DNA from: Dryocola sp051297175
GTDB taxonomy: Bacteria; Pseudomonadota; Gammaproteobacteria; Enterobacterales; Enterobacteriaceae
Length of the DNA: 64,000 bases
Direction: 5' to 3'
Assembly (NCBI RefSeq): GCF_051297175.1
Contig: NZ_JBINNY010000001.1
Span: forward strand, 248,001 to 312,000
Within the stretch, counting starts at the first letter, position 1; every line of letters starts with the position of its first letter. The translations under genes were made by a program, and so were the position numbers. The notes beneath the pieces were generated by a model. It was not told where the DNA came from and did not search any database. It saw only the letters and a list, made by a program, of their open reading frames with translations. Positions 21,077-29,664 of this stretch are shown here, in pieces.

Positions 21077-22971
21077 ACTTCCTCCTGGCGCAGATAGATT
21101 TCCCCGCCTTTTGCGCGGAAGTTTTGCGACATGTCTTCCATTCCCACTTCAATGACCTGCTTCGCGGCAAAGTCGCGCACTTCCTGGGAGATTTTCATCG
21201 AGCAGAATTTCGGTCCGCACATGGAACAGAAGTGCGCGACCTTGCCGGATTCCTGCGGCAGCGTTTCGTCGTGGTAAGCGCGGGCGGTGAAGGGGTCGAG
21301 CGCAAGGTTGAACTGGTCTTCCCAGCGGAATTCGAAGCGCGCTTTCGACATGGCGTTGTCGCGGATCTGCGCGCCCGGATGGCCTTTCGCCAGATCTGCG
21401 GCATGCGCCGCAATTTTGTAGGTTATCAAGCCCTGCTTCACGTCCTCTTTATTCGGCAGGCCGAGGTGCTCTTTTGGCGTCACGTAGCAAAGCATCGCGC
21501 AGCCGAACCAGCCGATCATCGCGGCGCCGATTCCCGAGGTGAAATGGTCGTAGCCAGGGGCGATGTCCGTGGTCAGCGGGCCGAGGGTGTAGAACGGCGC
21601 TTCGTGGCAGTGCTCCAGCTCTTCGGTCATGTTGCGGCGGATCATCTGCATCGGCACGTGTCCCGGGCCTTCGATCATCACCTGTACGTCGTACTCCCAG
21701 GCGATTTTGGTCAGCTCGCCCAGCGTGTGCAGCTCTGCGAACTGCGCCTCGTCGTTGGCGTCCTGAATGGAGCCAGGGCGCAGCCCGTCGCCAAGAGAAA
21801 GCGAGACGTCATAGGCCGCGCAGATTGCGCAGATTTCGCGGAAATGTTCGTAAAGGAAGTTTTCCTCATGATGGGAAAGGCACCATTTCGCCATGATCGA
21901 CCCGCCGCGTGAGACGATGCCGGTGAGGCGTTTGGCGGTCATCGGCACGTAGCGTAGCAGCACGCCAGCGTGAATGGTGAAGTAGTCCACGCCCTGTTCG
22001 GCCTGCTCCAGCAGCGTGTCGCGGAACATCTCCCAGGTCAGGTCTTCGGCCATGCCGTTGACCTTTTCCAATGCCTGGTAAATCGGCACGGTGCCGATAG
22101 GAACGGGGCTGTTGCGCAGGATCCATTCGCGAGTTTCGTGGATATAGCGCCCGGTGGACAGGTCCATCACGGTGTCCGCCCCCCAGCGCGTTGACCAGAC
22201 CAGCTTCTCCACTTCTTCTTCAATGGATGAGGTCACCGCCGAGTTGCCGATATTGGCGTTGACCTTCACCAGGAAGTTGCGCCCGATAATCATCGGTTCA
22301 GATTCTGGGTGGTTGATATTGGCGGGGATAATCGCCCGGCCTGCGGCCACCTCGTCACACACAAATTCGGGCGTGATATTTTCCGGCAAACGAGCGCCAA
22401 AGGCTTCGCCCGGATGCTGGTGGCGTAATACGGCATCGCGAATGCGCTCGCGGCCCATGTTTTCGCGGATGGCGATAAACTCCATCTCAGGCGTGACGAT
22501 GCCTCGGCGCGCGTAATGCAGCTGGGTGACGCATTTGCCGGTTTTAGCGCGTTTGGGCGTAAGGCGCGTTTCAAAGCGCAGGTCGTCCAGGGCGTCGTCC
22601 GCAAGGCGCTCTTTCGTGTAGGCAGAGCTGCGGTCGTTGAGCGTTTCGCAGTCGGCGCGTTCTTCAATCCATCCGCTTCGCAGCGGCGGCAGCCCGCGCA
22701 GCACGTCGATGCTAACGTTTGGATCGCCATACGGGCCGGAGGTGTCGTAAACCGGCACCGCGTCGTTAGGTTCATATTGCGGATTGTCTTTACTGCCGCC
22801 CGCCATCGTTGGGCTAAGCTGGATTTCCCGCATCGGCACGCGAATATCCTCCCGCGAGCCGGAAAGATAAATGCGCTGGGAATTTGGGAAGGCGGTGCCT
22901 TCTAGCGTGTTGATAAAGTGAAGCGCAGCCGCGCGCTGTTCGCGACGTGTTGGTTTTTCAGATGCAGACAT
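21073..22971 (-). CDS. thiC: ThiC, HMP-phosphate synthase (radical SAM)
   Basis: ThiC rearranges aminoimidazole ribotide to the hydroxymethylpyrimidine phosphate of thiamin. The 632-residue product (E. coli 631) ends with the unusual C-terminal cluster motif CSMCGPKFC (Cys 582, 585, 590). Upstream conserved stretches include GRNFLVKVNANIGNSA and SLGDGLRPG. It is the first gene of the operon thiCEFSGH and lies about 100 bases downstream of a TPP riboswitch, so thiamin pyrophosphate should shut off the whole set. Its substrate is drawn from the purine pathway, encoded by purHD further on. Confidence 0.98.
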   Translation of the reverse strand: MSASEKPTRREQRAAALHFINTLEGTAFPNSQRIYLSGSREDIRVPMREIQLSPTMAGGSKDNPQYEPNDAVPVYDTSGPYGDPNVSIDVLRGLPPLRSGWIEERADCETLNDRSSAYTKERLADDALDDLRFETRLTPKRAKTGKCVTQLHYARRGIVTPEMEFIAIRENMGRERIRDAVLRHQHPGEAFGARLPENITPEFVCDEVAAGRAIIPANINHPESEPMIIGRNFLVKVNANIGNSAVTSSIEEEVEKLVWSTRWGADTVMDLSTGRYIHETREWILRNSPVPIGTVPIYQALEKVNGMAEDLTWEMFRDTLLEQAEQGVDYFTIHAGVLLRYVPMTAKRLTGIVSRGGSIMAKWCLSHHEENFLYEHFREICAICAAYDVSLSLGDGLRPGSIQDANDEAQFAELHTLGELTKIAWEYDVQVMIEGPGHVPMQMIRRNMTEELEHCHEAPFYTLGPLTTDIAPGYDHFTSGIGAAMIGWFGCAMLCYVTPKEHLGLPNKEDVKQGLITYKIAAHAADLAKGHPGAQIRDNAMSKARFEFRWEDQFNLALDPFTARAYHDETLPQESGKVAHFCSMCGPKFCSMKISQEVRDFAAKQVIEVGMEDMSQNFRAKGGEIYLRQEEV

Positions 22972-23074
22972 AGCTCATTCCAGGATTCGATCAGGAGTGG
23001 CTTGTCAGAACGACGGATGGAGTAATGGATGTGGGGCGCCCGAAAAAGGCCGTACCCAAAAGCAGAATTACTCT

Positions 23075-23163
23075 TGTTCCCTTCGCAGGTTTTAACCTGA
23101 TCAGGTTCCGCGGATCCCGAATTAACGGTCTCAGCCGGTGCTTTCGCACTCGGCACTCCGACA
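23075..23163 (-). promoter_or_regulatory. TPP riboswitch (THI element) of thiCEFSGH
   Basis: On the minus strand the bases read, in order, the conserved THI-box parts: CGGAGTGCC, the P3 arm with GTGCGAAAGCAC, CGGCTGAGACCG, GGATCCGCGGAACCTGATCA, and AACCTGCGAAGGGAACAAG. The CTGAGA and ACCTGATC...GCGAAGGGAA segments form the pyrimidine and pyrophosphate sensor arms. It precedes thiC by about 100 bases. The expression platform in 22972-23074 could not be assigned to attenuation or to start-site masking. Confidence 0.93.
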
Positions 23164-23188
23164 AGAAGAAACCCGTATTGCTACGGGT
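23162..23188 (-). terminator. Probable terminator after rsd
   Basis: ACCCGTA (23171-23177) pairs with TACGGGT (23182-23188); on the minus strand the hairpin is followed by TTTCTTCTTGT. It lies 34 bases past the rsd stop and abuts the 5' end of the riboswitch, so it insulates thi expression from rsd. Confidence 0.65.
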
Positions 23189-23221
23189 GAAGTTGTAAAT
23201 TACTCGTTAACAGCGCAGAAC

Positions 23222-23725
23222 TCAAGCCGGGCGTGCAAGGCTATCCGTGTCGTTGGCGCTGCTGTGCAGATTGTTGGCGTACGCCAGTTCGATGAGCTTA
23301 TCTTCCAGCGAGAAACGCGCTTCCAGCGCTTCACCGATGCCGGACAACGCCTGCTGGAACTCAATACAGTTGTCGTCGTCGATGGCGTTTTCCAGATTGG
23401 TATCGTAGAAATCCATGATCTGCTGGGTATTGGCTTCGAGCTGCGGGTAGATTTGAGTGGCCGCTAAAAGCGGGCTGGCACCTTCCATTTCATCGATAAT
23501 GCGCTCATAAATATTGAAATGGCCGGCTGAAAGGTAGTCCACCAGGTTGTGGCAAAAATTATCCAGCGCCTTTTCATTAAGCGCAGAGAGCGATTCCTTG
23601 TTAGGCTTGATCCCGACCATGTTGTAATACGCCACGAGCAAATGTTTGCGGGCATATAGCCATTGGTCGACTAACTCATTGCTACCGCCAACGCGCTCAG
23701 TCAGGCTTTCTAGCTGGTTCAGCAT
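23222..23725 (-). CDS. rsd: Rsd, anti-sigma70 factor
   Basis: Rsd binds region 4 of sigma70 in stationary phase and frees core polymerase for other sigma factors; in E. coli it also stimulates SpoT with HPr control. The product is a 167-residue all-helical protein (E. coli 158), highly similar over residues 1-145, including RKHLLVAYYN, DYLSAGHF and PQLEANTQQIMDFYD. The C-terminal tail differs and is longer. The ATG giving MLNQLESLTERV matches E. coli; the longer frame adds seven unsupported residues. It is divergent from nudC. Confidence 0.95.
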   Translation of the reverse strand: MLNQLESLTERVGGSNELVDQWLYARKHLLVAYYNMVGIKPNKESLSALNEKALDNFCHNLVDYLSAGHFNIYERIIDEMEGASPLLAATQIYPQLEANTQQIMDFYDTNLENAIDDDNCIEFQQALSGIGEALEARFSLEDKLIELAYANNLHSSANDTDSLARPA

Positions 23726-23819
23726 GTTTGACTCCGTGAGTTGCAAGATTTAACGCAAACGTACCCAAAATATAACAACTATTGTTTATACCAGTGTCCA
23801 GGGGGATGTGCACCAGGTT

Positions 23820-24593
23820 ATGGAACGTGTCATTCAAAAGTTAGATCAGGGCTGGTTTATCGTCAGTCATGAACAAAAATTGTGGCTGCCAAAAGGCGAG
23901 CTGCCTCACGGATCGGCGGCGGACTTCCAGCTTGAAGGCGCGAATGGTCTGCAAATCGGCGAGTGGGAAGGCGAGCCGGTATGGCTGATTCGCCAGAATC
24001 GCCGCCAGGAAATGGGCTCGGTGCGCCAGGTTATCGACCAGGACGTGGGCCTGTTTCAGCTTGCAGGGCGGGGCGTTCAGCTGGCCGAGTTTTACCGTTC
24101 GCACAAATTTTGCGGCTACTGCGGCCATGAGATGCACCCCAGCAAAACCGAATGGGCGATGCTCTGCAGCCACTGCCGCGAACGCTACTATCCGCAGATT
24201 GCGCCCTGCATCATCGTCGCCATCCGCCGGGACGATCATATCCTGCTTGCCCAACATACACGCCATCGCAACGGGGTTTATACCGTGCTGGCCGGTTTTG
24301 TTGAAGTCGGCGAAACCTTAGAGCAGGCCGTCGCGCGTGAAGTGATGGAAGAGAGCAGCATCCGCGTGAAAAATCTGCGCTACGTGACTTCGCAGCCCTG
24401 GCCTTTCCCGCAGTCGCTGATGACCGCGTTTATGGCCGACTACCACAGCGGTGATATCAAAATCGATCCTAAAGAGCTGATTGACGCGCAGTGGTATCGC
24501 TACGACCAGCTGCCGCTTATCCCTCCGGCTGGCACGGTGGCGCGCCGTCTGATAGAAGACACCGTCGCTCAGTGTCGGGCAGAGTATGAATGA
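23820..24593 (+). CDS. nudC: NudC, NADH pyrophosphatase / NAD-cap decapping hydrolase
   Basis: NudC hydrolyses NADH and removes NAD caps from RNA. The 257-residue product has four zinc-binding cysteines (CGYCGHE and CSHC, about 98-119), a Nudix box GFVEVGETLEQAVAREVMEE with the catalytic glutamates, and the family SQPWPFPQS motif. I use the ATG at 23820, which matches the E. coli N-terminus. A GTG four codons upstream (23808) has the better ribosome-binding site (AGGGGG), so the start is not fully settled. It is divergent from rsd and lies 41 bases before hemE. Confidence 0.95.
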   Translation: MERVIQKLDQGWFIVSHEQKLWLPKGELPHGSAADFQLEGANGLQIGEWEGEPVWLIRQNRRQEMGSVRQVIDQDVGLFQLAGRGVQLAEFYRSHKFCGYCGHEMHPSKTEWAMLCSHCRERYYPQIAPCIIVAIRRDDHILLAQHTRHRNGVYTVLAGFVEVGETLEQAVAREVMEESSIRVKNLRYVTSQPWPFPQSLMTAFMADYHSGDIKIDPKELIDAQWYRYDQLPLIPPAGTVARRLIEDTVAQCRAEYE

Positions 24594-24634
24594 CGTGGTA
24601 AACTGGGCGGATACAGCTAAAGGAAATGCTAAAA

Positions 24635-25699
24635 ATGACTGAACTGAAGAACGATCGTTACCTCCGCGCCTTGCAGCGTCAGCCAGTAGACATCACGCCT
24701 GTATGGATGATGAGGCAGGCGGGGCGCTATTTGCCAGAGTACAAAGCCACCCGCGCTATTGCCGGCGACTTTATGTCCCTGTGCAAAAACGCCGAGCTTG
24801 CCTGCGAAGTCACCCTGCAGCCGCTGCGCCGCTACCCGCTTGATGCGGCGATCCTCTTCTCAGACATCCTCACCGTGCCGGATGCGATGGGGCTGGGTCT
24901 ATATTTCGAAGCGGGCGAAGGCCCACGCTTCAGCTCGCCGATTACCAGCCGCGCCGACGTCGAAAAGCTGCCGATTCCGGACCCGGAAGACGAACTGGGC
25001 TACGTGATGAACGCGGTACGCACCATCCGTAAAAACCTCGCAGGTCAGGTGCCGCTGATTGGTTTCTCCGGCAGCCCGTGGACGCTGGCGACCTATATGG
25101 TCGAAGGCGGTAGCAGCAAAGCTTTTACCGTTATCAAAAAGATGATGTACGCCGACCCGCAGGCGCTGCATCTGCTGCTCGACAAGCTGGCGCAGAGCGT
25201 CACGCTGTACCTGAACGCGCAGATCAAAGCCGGCGCGCAGTCGGTAATGATCTTCGATACCTGGGGCGGCGTGCTGACAGGCCGCGACTACCAGCAATTC
25301 TCTCTCTATTACATGCACAAAATTGTCGATGGCCTGCTGCGTGAAAACGAAGGCCGCCGGGTGCCGGTCACGCTGTTTACTAAAGGCGGCGGGCAGTGGC
25401 TGGAAGCGATGGCAGAAACCGGCTGCGACGCGCTGGGCCTGGACTGGACGATAGACATCGCCGACGCGCGCCGTCGCGTGGGGCATAAAGTTGCGCTACA
25501 GGGCAATATGGACCCGTCTATGCTTTACGCGCCGCCTGCATGTATCGAAGAAGAAGTTTCAACGATTCTGGCCGGGTTTGGCAAAGGTGAAGGGCACGTA
25601 TTCAACCTTGGTCACGGCATCCATCAGGACGTTCCGCCAGAACATGCGGGCGCGTTCGTTGAGGCGGTACACCGCCTGTCCGCGCCATATCATCAGTAA
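24635..25699 (+). CDS. hemE: HemE, uroporphyrinogen decarboxylase
   Basis: HemE decarboxylates uroporphyrinogen III to coproporphyrinogen III in haem synthesis. The 354-residue product has the E. coli length. The N-terminal signature PVWMMRQAGRYLPEY contains the substrate-binding arginines, and RYPLDAAILFSDILTVPDA, GFSGSPWTLATYM and FNLGHGIHQDVPPEH are conserved. The ATG giving MTELKNDRYL matches E. coli; an in-frame ATG three codons earlier is closer to AAGGAAA and cannot be excluded. nfi follows after 15 bases and is likely cotranscribed. Confidence 0.97.
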   Translation: MTELKNDRYLRALQRQPVDITPVWMMRQAGRYLPEYKATRAIAGDFMSLCKNAELACEVTLQPLRRYPLDAAILFSDILTVPDAMGLGLYFEAGEGPRFSSPITSRADVEKLPIPDPEDELGYVMNAVRTIRKNLAGQVPLIGFSGSPWTLATYMVEGGSSKAFTVIKKMMYADPQALHLLLDKLAQSVTLYLNAQIKAGAQSVMIFDTWGGVLTGRDYQQFSLYYMHKIVDGLLRENEGRRVPVTLFTKGGGQWLEAMAETGCDALGLDWTIDIADARRRVGHKVALQGNMDPSMLYAPPACIEEEVSTILAGFGKGEGHVFNLGHGIHQDVPPEHAGAFVEAVHRLSAPYHQ

Positions 25700-25714
25700 A
25701 ACAAAGGAGAGGGA

Positions 25715-26386
25715 ATGGATCTCGCAGCGCTTCGTCAGCAACAGATCGAACTGGCATCCAGTGTGATCCGCGAGGATCGCTTTGATGTCGATCCGCCGCA
25801 GTTTATCGCCGGTGCCGACGTCGGTTTCGAGCAAGGCGGGGAAGTCACCCGCGCCGCCATCGTGCTGCTGAAATATCCTTCCCTTGAACTGGTGGAATAC
25901 AAGGTGGCGCGCATCGCTACCACTATGCCTTACATCCCCGGCTTCCTGTCGTTTCGTGAATATCCTGCGCTGCTCGCGGCGTGGGATATGCTTTCGCGCA
26001 GGCCGGACCTGCTGTTTGTTGACGGGCATGGGATCTCTCACCCGCGCCGTCTCGGCGTTGCCAGCCATTTTGGCCTGCTGGTGGATGTGCCGACCATCGG
26101 CGTTGCCAAGAAGCGCCTGTGCGGGCGCTTTGAGCCGCTGGGCGATGAGGTGGGCGAGAAACAGCCGCTTATCGACAAAGGCGAACAGCTTGCCTGGGTG
26201 TGGCGCAGCAAAAAACGTTGCAATCCACTCTTCGTGGCAACCGGGCACCGCGTGAGTGTCGACACGGCGCTGCTGTGGGTGCAAAGGTGCATGGCGGGCT
26301 ACCGTTTACCGGAGCCTACGCGCTGGGCTGATGCCGTTGCATCGGGCCGCCCGGCTTTCGCGCGGTGGCAAGCAATTCAGGGGTGA
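25715..26386 (+). CDS. nfi: Endonuclease V (deoxyinosine 3' endonuclease)
   Basis: Endonuclease V nicks DNA one nucleotide 3' of deoxyinosine and other deaminated bases. The 223-residue product has the E. coli length. The metal-binding aspartate lies in AGADVGF (about residue 35), the tyrosine wedge in MPYIPGFLSFRE, and further acidic residues in FVDGHGISHPR (here DLLFVDGHGISHPR). AAAGGAGAGGGA gives a strong ribosome-binding site. It sits between hemE and yjaG in the usual enteric order. Confidence 0.97.
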   Translation: MDLAALRQQQIELASSVIREDRFDVDPPQFIAGADVGFEQGGEVTRAAIVLLKYPSLELVEYKVARIATTMPYIPGFLSFREYPALLAAWDMLSRRPDLLFVDGHGISHPRRLGVASHFGLLVDVPTIGVAKKRLCGRFEPLGDEVGEKQPLIDKGEQLAWVWRSKKRCNPLFVATGHRVSVDTALLWVQRCMAGYRLPEPTRWADAVASGRPAFARWQAIQG

Positions 26387-26429
26387 TTAGGGTAAACTGC
26401 CGCTAATTTCCCGTCTTTGAGACATCGTT

Positions 26430-27020
26430 ATGCTACAAAACCCAATCCATCTGCGCCTGGAGAAGCTGGAAAGCTGGCAGCACGTCACTTTCATGGCTTC
26501 TTTATGCGAGCGCATGTACCCGAACTACGCCATGTTTTGCCAGCAAACCGGCTTTGGCGACCCGCAGCTTTACCGCCGTATCGTTGACCTCGTGTGGGAA
26601 ACGCTGACGGTAAAAGACGCGAAGGTGAACTTCGACAGCCAGCTCGAGAAACTCGAGGAGGCGATTCCTTCCGCTGACGACTATGATATCTACGGCGTCT
26701 ATCCGGCAATCGATGCGTGCGTGGCGTTGAGCGAACTGCTTCACTCTCGGCTTTCCGGCGAAACGCTGGAGCATGCCATCGAGGTCAGTAAAACGTCTAT
26801 TACCACCGTTGCGATGCTCGAAATGACTCAGGCCGGTCGTGAAATGACCGAAGAAGAGCTACGTGCAAACCCGGCCGTGGAAGAGGAATGGGACATTCAG
26901 TGGGAGATTTTCCGCCTGCTGGCCGACTGCGAAGAACGCGATATTGAACTGATCAAAGGACTGCGCGCGGACCTGCGCGAGGCCGGTAGCAGCAATATCG
27001 GTATAAATTTTCAGCAGTAA
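26430..27020 (+). CDS. yjaG: YjaG, DUF416 family protein
   Basis: A 196-residue protein of unknown function, the E. coli YjaG length and highly similar throughout. It starts MLQNPIHLRLEKLESWQH, is acidic and helix-rich, and has no signal peptide or membrane segment, so it is cytosolic. It lies 43 bases after nfi and about 190 bases before hupA. Its conserved place between nfi and hupA is the only contextual clue. Confidence 0.93.
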   Translation: MLQNPIHLRLEKLESWQHVTFMASLCERMYPNYAMFCQQTGFGDPQLYRRIVDLVWETLTVKDAKVNFDSQLEKLEEAIPSADDYDIYGVYPAIDACVALSELLHSRLSGETLEHAIEVSKTSITTVAMLEMTQAGREMTEEELRANPAVEEEWDIQWEIFRLLADCEERDIELIKGLRADLREAGSSNIGINFQQ

Positions 27021-27206
27021 GACAACAAAACGTGACGTACAGTCCGAATTGTAGGGCCTGAAGGCTTCCAATTAACCCCCCGTCTGGTCTACATTTGTGG
27101 GGCGAAAAAAAGTGGCTATCGGTGCGTGTATGCAGGAGAGTGCTTTTCTGGCATTTCCGTCGCACTCGATGCTTAGCAAGCGATAAACACATTGTAAGGA
27201 TAACTT

Positions 27207-27479
27207 ATGAACAAGACTCAACTGATTGATGTAATTGCTGACAAGGCTGACCTGTCCAAAGTACAGGCTAAAGCTGCTCTGGAATCCACTCTGGCTGCAA
27301 TTACTGAGTCTCTGAAAGAAGGTGATGCTGTACAACTGGTTGGTTTCGGTACCTTCAAAGTGAACCACCGTGCTGAGCGCACTGGCCGCAACCCACAGAC
27401 CGGTAAAGAAATCAAAATCGCCGCAGCTAACGTGCCGGCATTTGTTTCTGGTAAAGCACTGAAAGACGCGGTTAAGTAA
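27207..27479 (+). CDS. hupA: DNA-binding protein HU-alpha
   Basis: HU bends and compacts DNA as a homodimer or HU-alpha/beta heterodimer. The 90-residue product is almost identical to E. coli HupA: MNKTQLIDVIADKADLSK opens the helical dimer body, GFGTFKVNHRAERTGRNPQTG forms the DNA-clasping beta arm, and VPAFVSGKALKDAVK ends it. TAAGGATAAC precedes the ATG. An intrinsic terminator follows 31 bases after the stop, within the next ORF. Codon use is that of an abundant protein. Confidence 0.98.
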   Translation: MNKTQLIDVIADKADLSKVQAKAALESTLAAITESLKEGDAVQLVGFGTFKVNHRAERTGRNPQTGKEIKIAAANVPAFVSGKALKDAVK

Positions 27480-27486
27480 TTAACGC

Positions 27487-28185
27487 GTGTCGGTGAACAG
27501 TTTTAGCAGAGGGGCGGCTTCGCCCCTTTTGTCTGTCTGGCGTCCTCTGATGGCGTTGACGGGCGCGCTGCTGCTCACGGCCTGTAGCAGTAATAAACTC
27601 CCGCCCTTCACCGCCAGCGGCTACATCGCCGATCAGGGCGTGGTGCGTATCTGGCGTAAAGACAATAACGACGGCACGGTGCACATGCTGACGGCATTTA
27701 GCCCGATCAGAAGCGGTGCGACCACCACCAGTGAATACCGCTGGCAGGGCGACAGCCTGGTCTTTATCGAACAGAACATTCAGGGCAAGACACCCGAACA
27801 TATCAAAGTGCGTTTTGACGATCGCGGCGAGCTGAGCTTTATGCAGCGCGAGGTGAGCGGCCAGAAACAGCAGCTCTCGAACGAACAGATCGCTCTGCAT
27901 CAATATCAGGCCTCGCGCACCAAAGAAACCAGCGAAGCGCTTCGCATCGGCAAAGTGGTACTGCAACAGGGGCGCTGGCATCGCAACGGTACGGTAACAA
28001 CCTGCGAAGGGGAAACCTTCAAGCCGAAGCTGGATAGCGAAGCGCTAAGCCATATAGCGAACCGCCAGAGCCATTCATCGCTTGAAGTAAGCATCGCCTG
28101 GCTGGAAGCGCCGGAAGGGTCACAGCTGCTGCTCGTGGCGAATGAGGATTTCTGTAGCTGGCAGCCGAAGCCGGACGACTTCTGA
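27487..28185 (+). CDS. yjaH: YjaH-type lipoprotein, DUF1481
   Basis: A 232-residue protein similar throughout to E. coli YjaH, of unknown function. Near residue 32 it has a lipobox, LTAC, after the hydrophobic run LMALTGALL, so it is probably a membrane-anchored lipoprotein. The start is uncertain: the GTG at 27487 lies seven bases after hupA, but the hupA terminator hairpin falls inside the first codons. A TTG at 27529 after the hairpin would still give a signal peptide with an arginine (LSVWRPLMALTG); the ATG at 27550 would remove that charge. In E. coli zraP and zraSR follow; here purD does. Confidence 0.88.
   Translation: MSVNSFSRGAASPLLSVWRPLMALTGALLLTACSSNKLPPFTASGYIADQGVVRIWRKDNNDGTVHMLTAFSPIRSGATTTSEYRWQGDSLVFIEQNIQGKTPEHIKVRFDDRGELSFMQREVSGQKQQLSNEQIALHQYQASRTKETSEALRIGKVVLQQGRWHRNGTVTTCEGETFKPKLDSEALSHIANRQSHSSLEVSIAWLEAPEGSQLLLVANEDFCSWQPKPDDF
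27511..27530 (+). terminator. hupA terminator
   Basis: GGGGCG (27511-27516) pairs with CGCCCC (27521-27526) around GCTT, followed by TTTT. It lies within the longest reading frame of the next gene, whose start is therefore doubtful. Confidence 0.8.
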
Positions 28186-28201
28186 GATAAATGTCTTCAT
28201 G

Positions 28202-28324
28202 TGGTGGATGGCGCTAGCGCTTATCCACCCTACGGGTGTTTTATAGGTCGGGTAAACGAAGTGCTACCCGACATAGTTTCAGATATCACAATCGGTAGGT
28301 CGGGTAAACGAAGTGCCACCCGAC
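28202..28324. repeat. REP/BIME-like cluster between yjaH and purD
   Basis: Three palindromic units stand in a row between two convergent genes: GGTGGATGGCGC...TTATCCACC (28203-28229), then two near-identical copies of GTCGGGTAAACGAAGTGC-ACCCGAC (28247-28272 and 28299-28324). Units of the same style recur at 48573-48647 and, more weakly, near 16602 and 36989. This is the layout of enterobacterial repetitive extragenic palindromes. Confidence 0.75.
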
Positions 28325-28355
28325 ATAATCAACAAGCCTCGCCAGCCGTTCCTGC

Positions 28356-29648
28356 TTATTTCGCGTTTTCACGCTCAATGGCGCGATAGCCAATATCCGA
28401 ACGGCTAAAGCTGCCGTCCCAGTGGATATCCTTCATTAACTCATAGGCACGCTTCTGAGCCGCCGCCACGGTATCGCCCAGCGCCGTCACGCACAGCACG
28501 CGGCCGCCGCTGGTGGTCACCATGTCGTCTTCACGCAGTTGGGTTCCGGCGTGGAACACTTTGCCATCGGCGACTTCCTCAAGCGGCAGGCCGTGAATAA
28601 CGTCCCCGGTGCGGTAGTCCGCCGGATAGCCACCGGCAGCCATTACCACGCCCAGAGAAGGACGTTCGTCCCACTTTGAGCTTGTTTCGTTAAGCTTGCC
28701 GTCGCAGGCCGCCAGACACAGCTCGACCAGGTCCGACTGCAGGCGCAGCATGATAGGCTGCGTTTCCGGGTCGCCAAAGCGGCAGTTGAATTCGATAACC
28801 TTCGGGTTGCCCTGCTTGTCGATCATCAGCCCGGCATACAGGAAACCGGTATAGGTATTGCCTTCCGCCGCCATGCCGCGCACGGTTGGCCAGATAACCA
28901 GGTCCATCGCACGCTGGTGGACTTCATCGGTTACGACGGGGGCCGGAGAGTAAGCGCCCATACCGCCGGTGTTCGGGCCGGTATCACCGTTGCCAACGCG
29001 TTTGTGATCCTGGCTGGTTGCCATCGGCAGCACGTTCTCGCCGTCGACCATCACGATGAAGCTGGCCTCTTCACCGTCGAGGAACTCTTCCACGACGATG
29101 CGGTGCCCGGCGTCGCCAAACGCGTTGCCCGCCAGCATATCGTTAACCGCGGCTTCCGCTTCTTCGAGCGTCATTGCGACGATCACACCTTTGCCCGCGG
29201 CCAGACCGTCTGCTTTGATGACGATAGGCGCGCCTTTTTCACGAACGTAGGCCAGCGCCGGCTCGACTTCGGTGAAGTTCTGGTATTCGGCGGTCGGGAT
29301 TTTGTGACGGGCCAGGAAATCCTTCGTAAAGGCTTTGGAGCCTTCTAGCTGGGCAGCGCCCTGTGTTGGACCAAAAATTTTCAGGCCTGCTGCACGGAAC
29401 GCGTCAACCACGCCAATCACCAGCGGCGCTTCGGGGCCAACGATCGTCAGGTCAATTTTTTCATTTTGCGCGAAGCTGAGCAGGGCGGGGATATCCGTCG
29501 CACCGATAGCTACGTTTTGCAAAGCCGGTTCCAGCGCTGTGCCCGCGTTGCCGGGAGCAACAAAGACGGTGCGGACCAGCGGCGACTGCGATGCTTTCCA
29601 GGCCAGCGCGTGTTCGCGCCCGCCGTTACCAATCACTAAAACTTTCAT
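28356..29648 (-). CDS. purD: PurD, phosphoribosylamine-glycine ligase
   Basis: PurD joins phosphoribosylamine and glycine with ATP to form GAR, the second step of purine synthesis. The 430-residue product has the N-terminal domain starting MKVLVIGNGGREHALAWKA, the glycine-rich ATP-grasp domain (KADGLAAGKGVIVA, about residues 146-159), and the C-terminal segment EFNCRFGDPETQPIMLRL with metal-binding residues. It lies 16 bases after purH in a two-gene operon under PurR. REP-like units lie beyond its stop. Confidence 0.97.
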   Translation of the reverse strand: MKVLVIGNGGREHALAWKASQSPLVRTVFVAPGNAGTALEPALQNVAIGATDIPALLSFAQNEKIDLTIVGPEAPLVIGVVDAFRAAGLKIFGPTQGAAQLEGSKAFTKDFLARHKIPTAEYQNFTEVEPALAYVREKGAPIVIKADGLAAGKGVIVAMTLEEAEAAVNDMLAGNAFGDAGHRIVVEEFLDGEEASFIVMVDGENVLPMATSQDHKRVGNGDTGPNTGGMGAYSPAPVVTDEVHQRAMDLVIWPTVRGMAAEGNTYTGFLYAGLMIDKQGNPKVIEFNCRFGDPETQPIMLRLQSDLVELCLAACDGKLNETSSKWDERPSLGVVMAAGGYPADYRTGDVIHGLPLEEVADGKVFHAGTQLREDDMVTTSGGRVLCVTALGDTVAAAQKRAYELMKDIHWDGSFSRSDIGYRAIERENAK

Positions 29649-29664
29649 TCGTTAAGGCTCCGGA

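Noticed and set aside
22902..23156. 84-codon minus-strand frame upstream of thiC
   Set aside because: It covers the TPP riboswitch and overlaps the thiC start; its sequence is explained by the RNA element.
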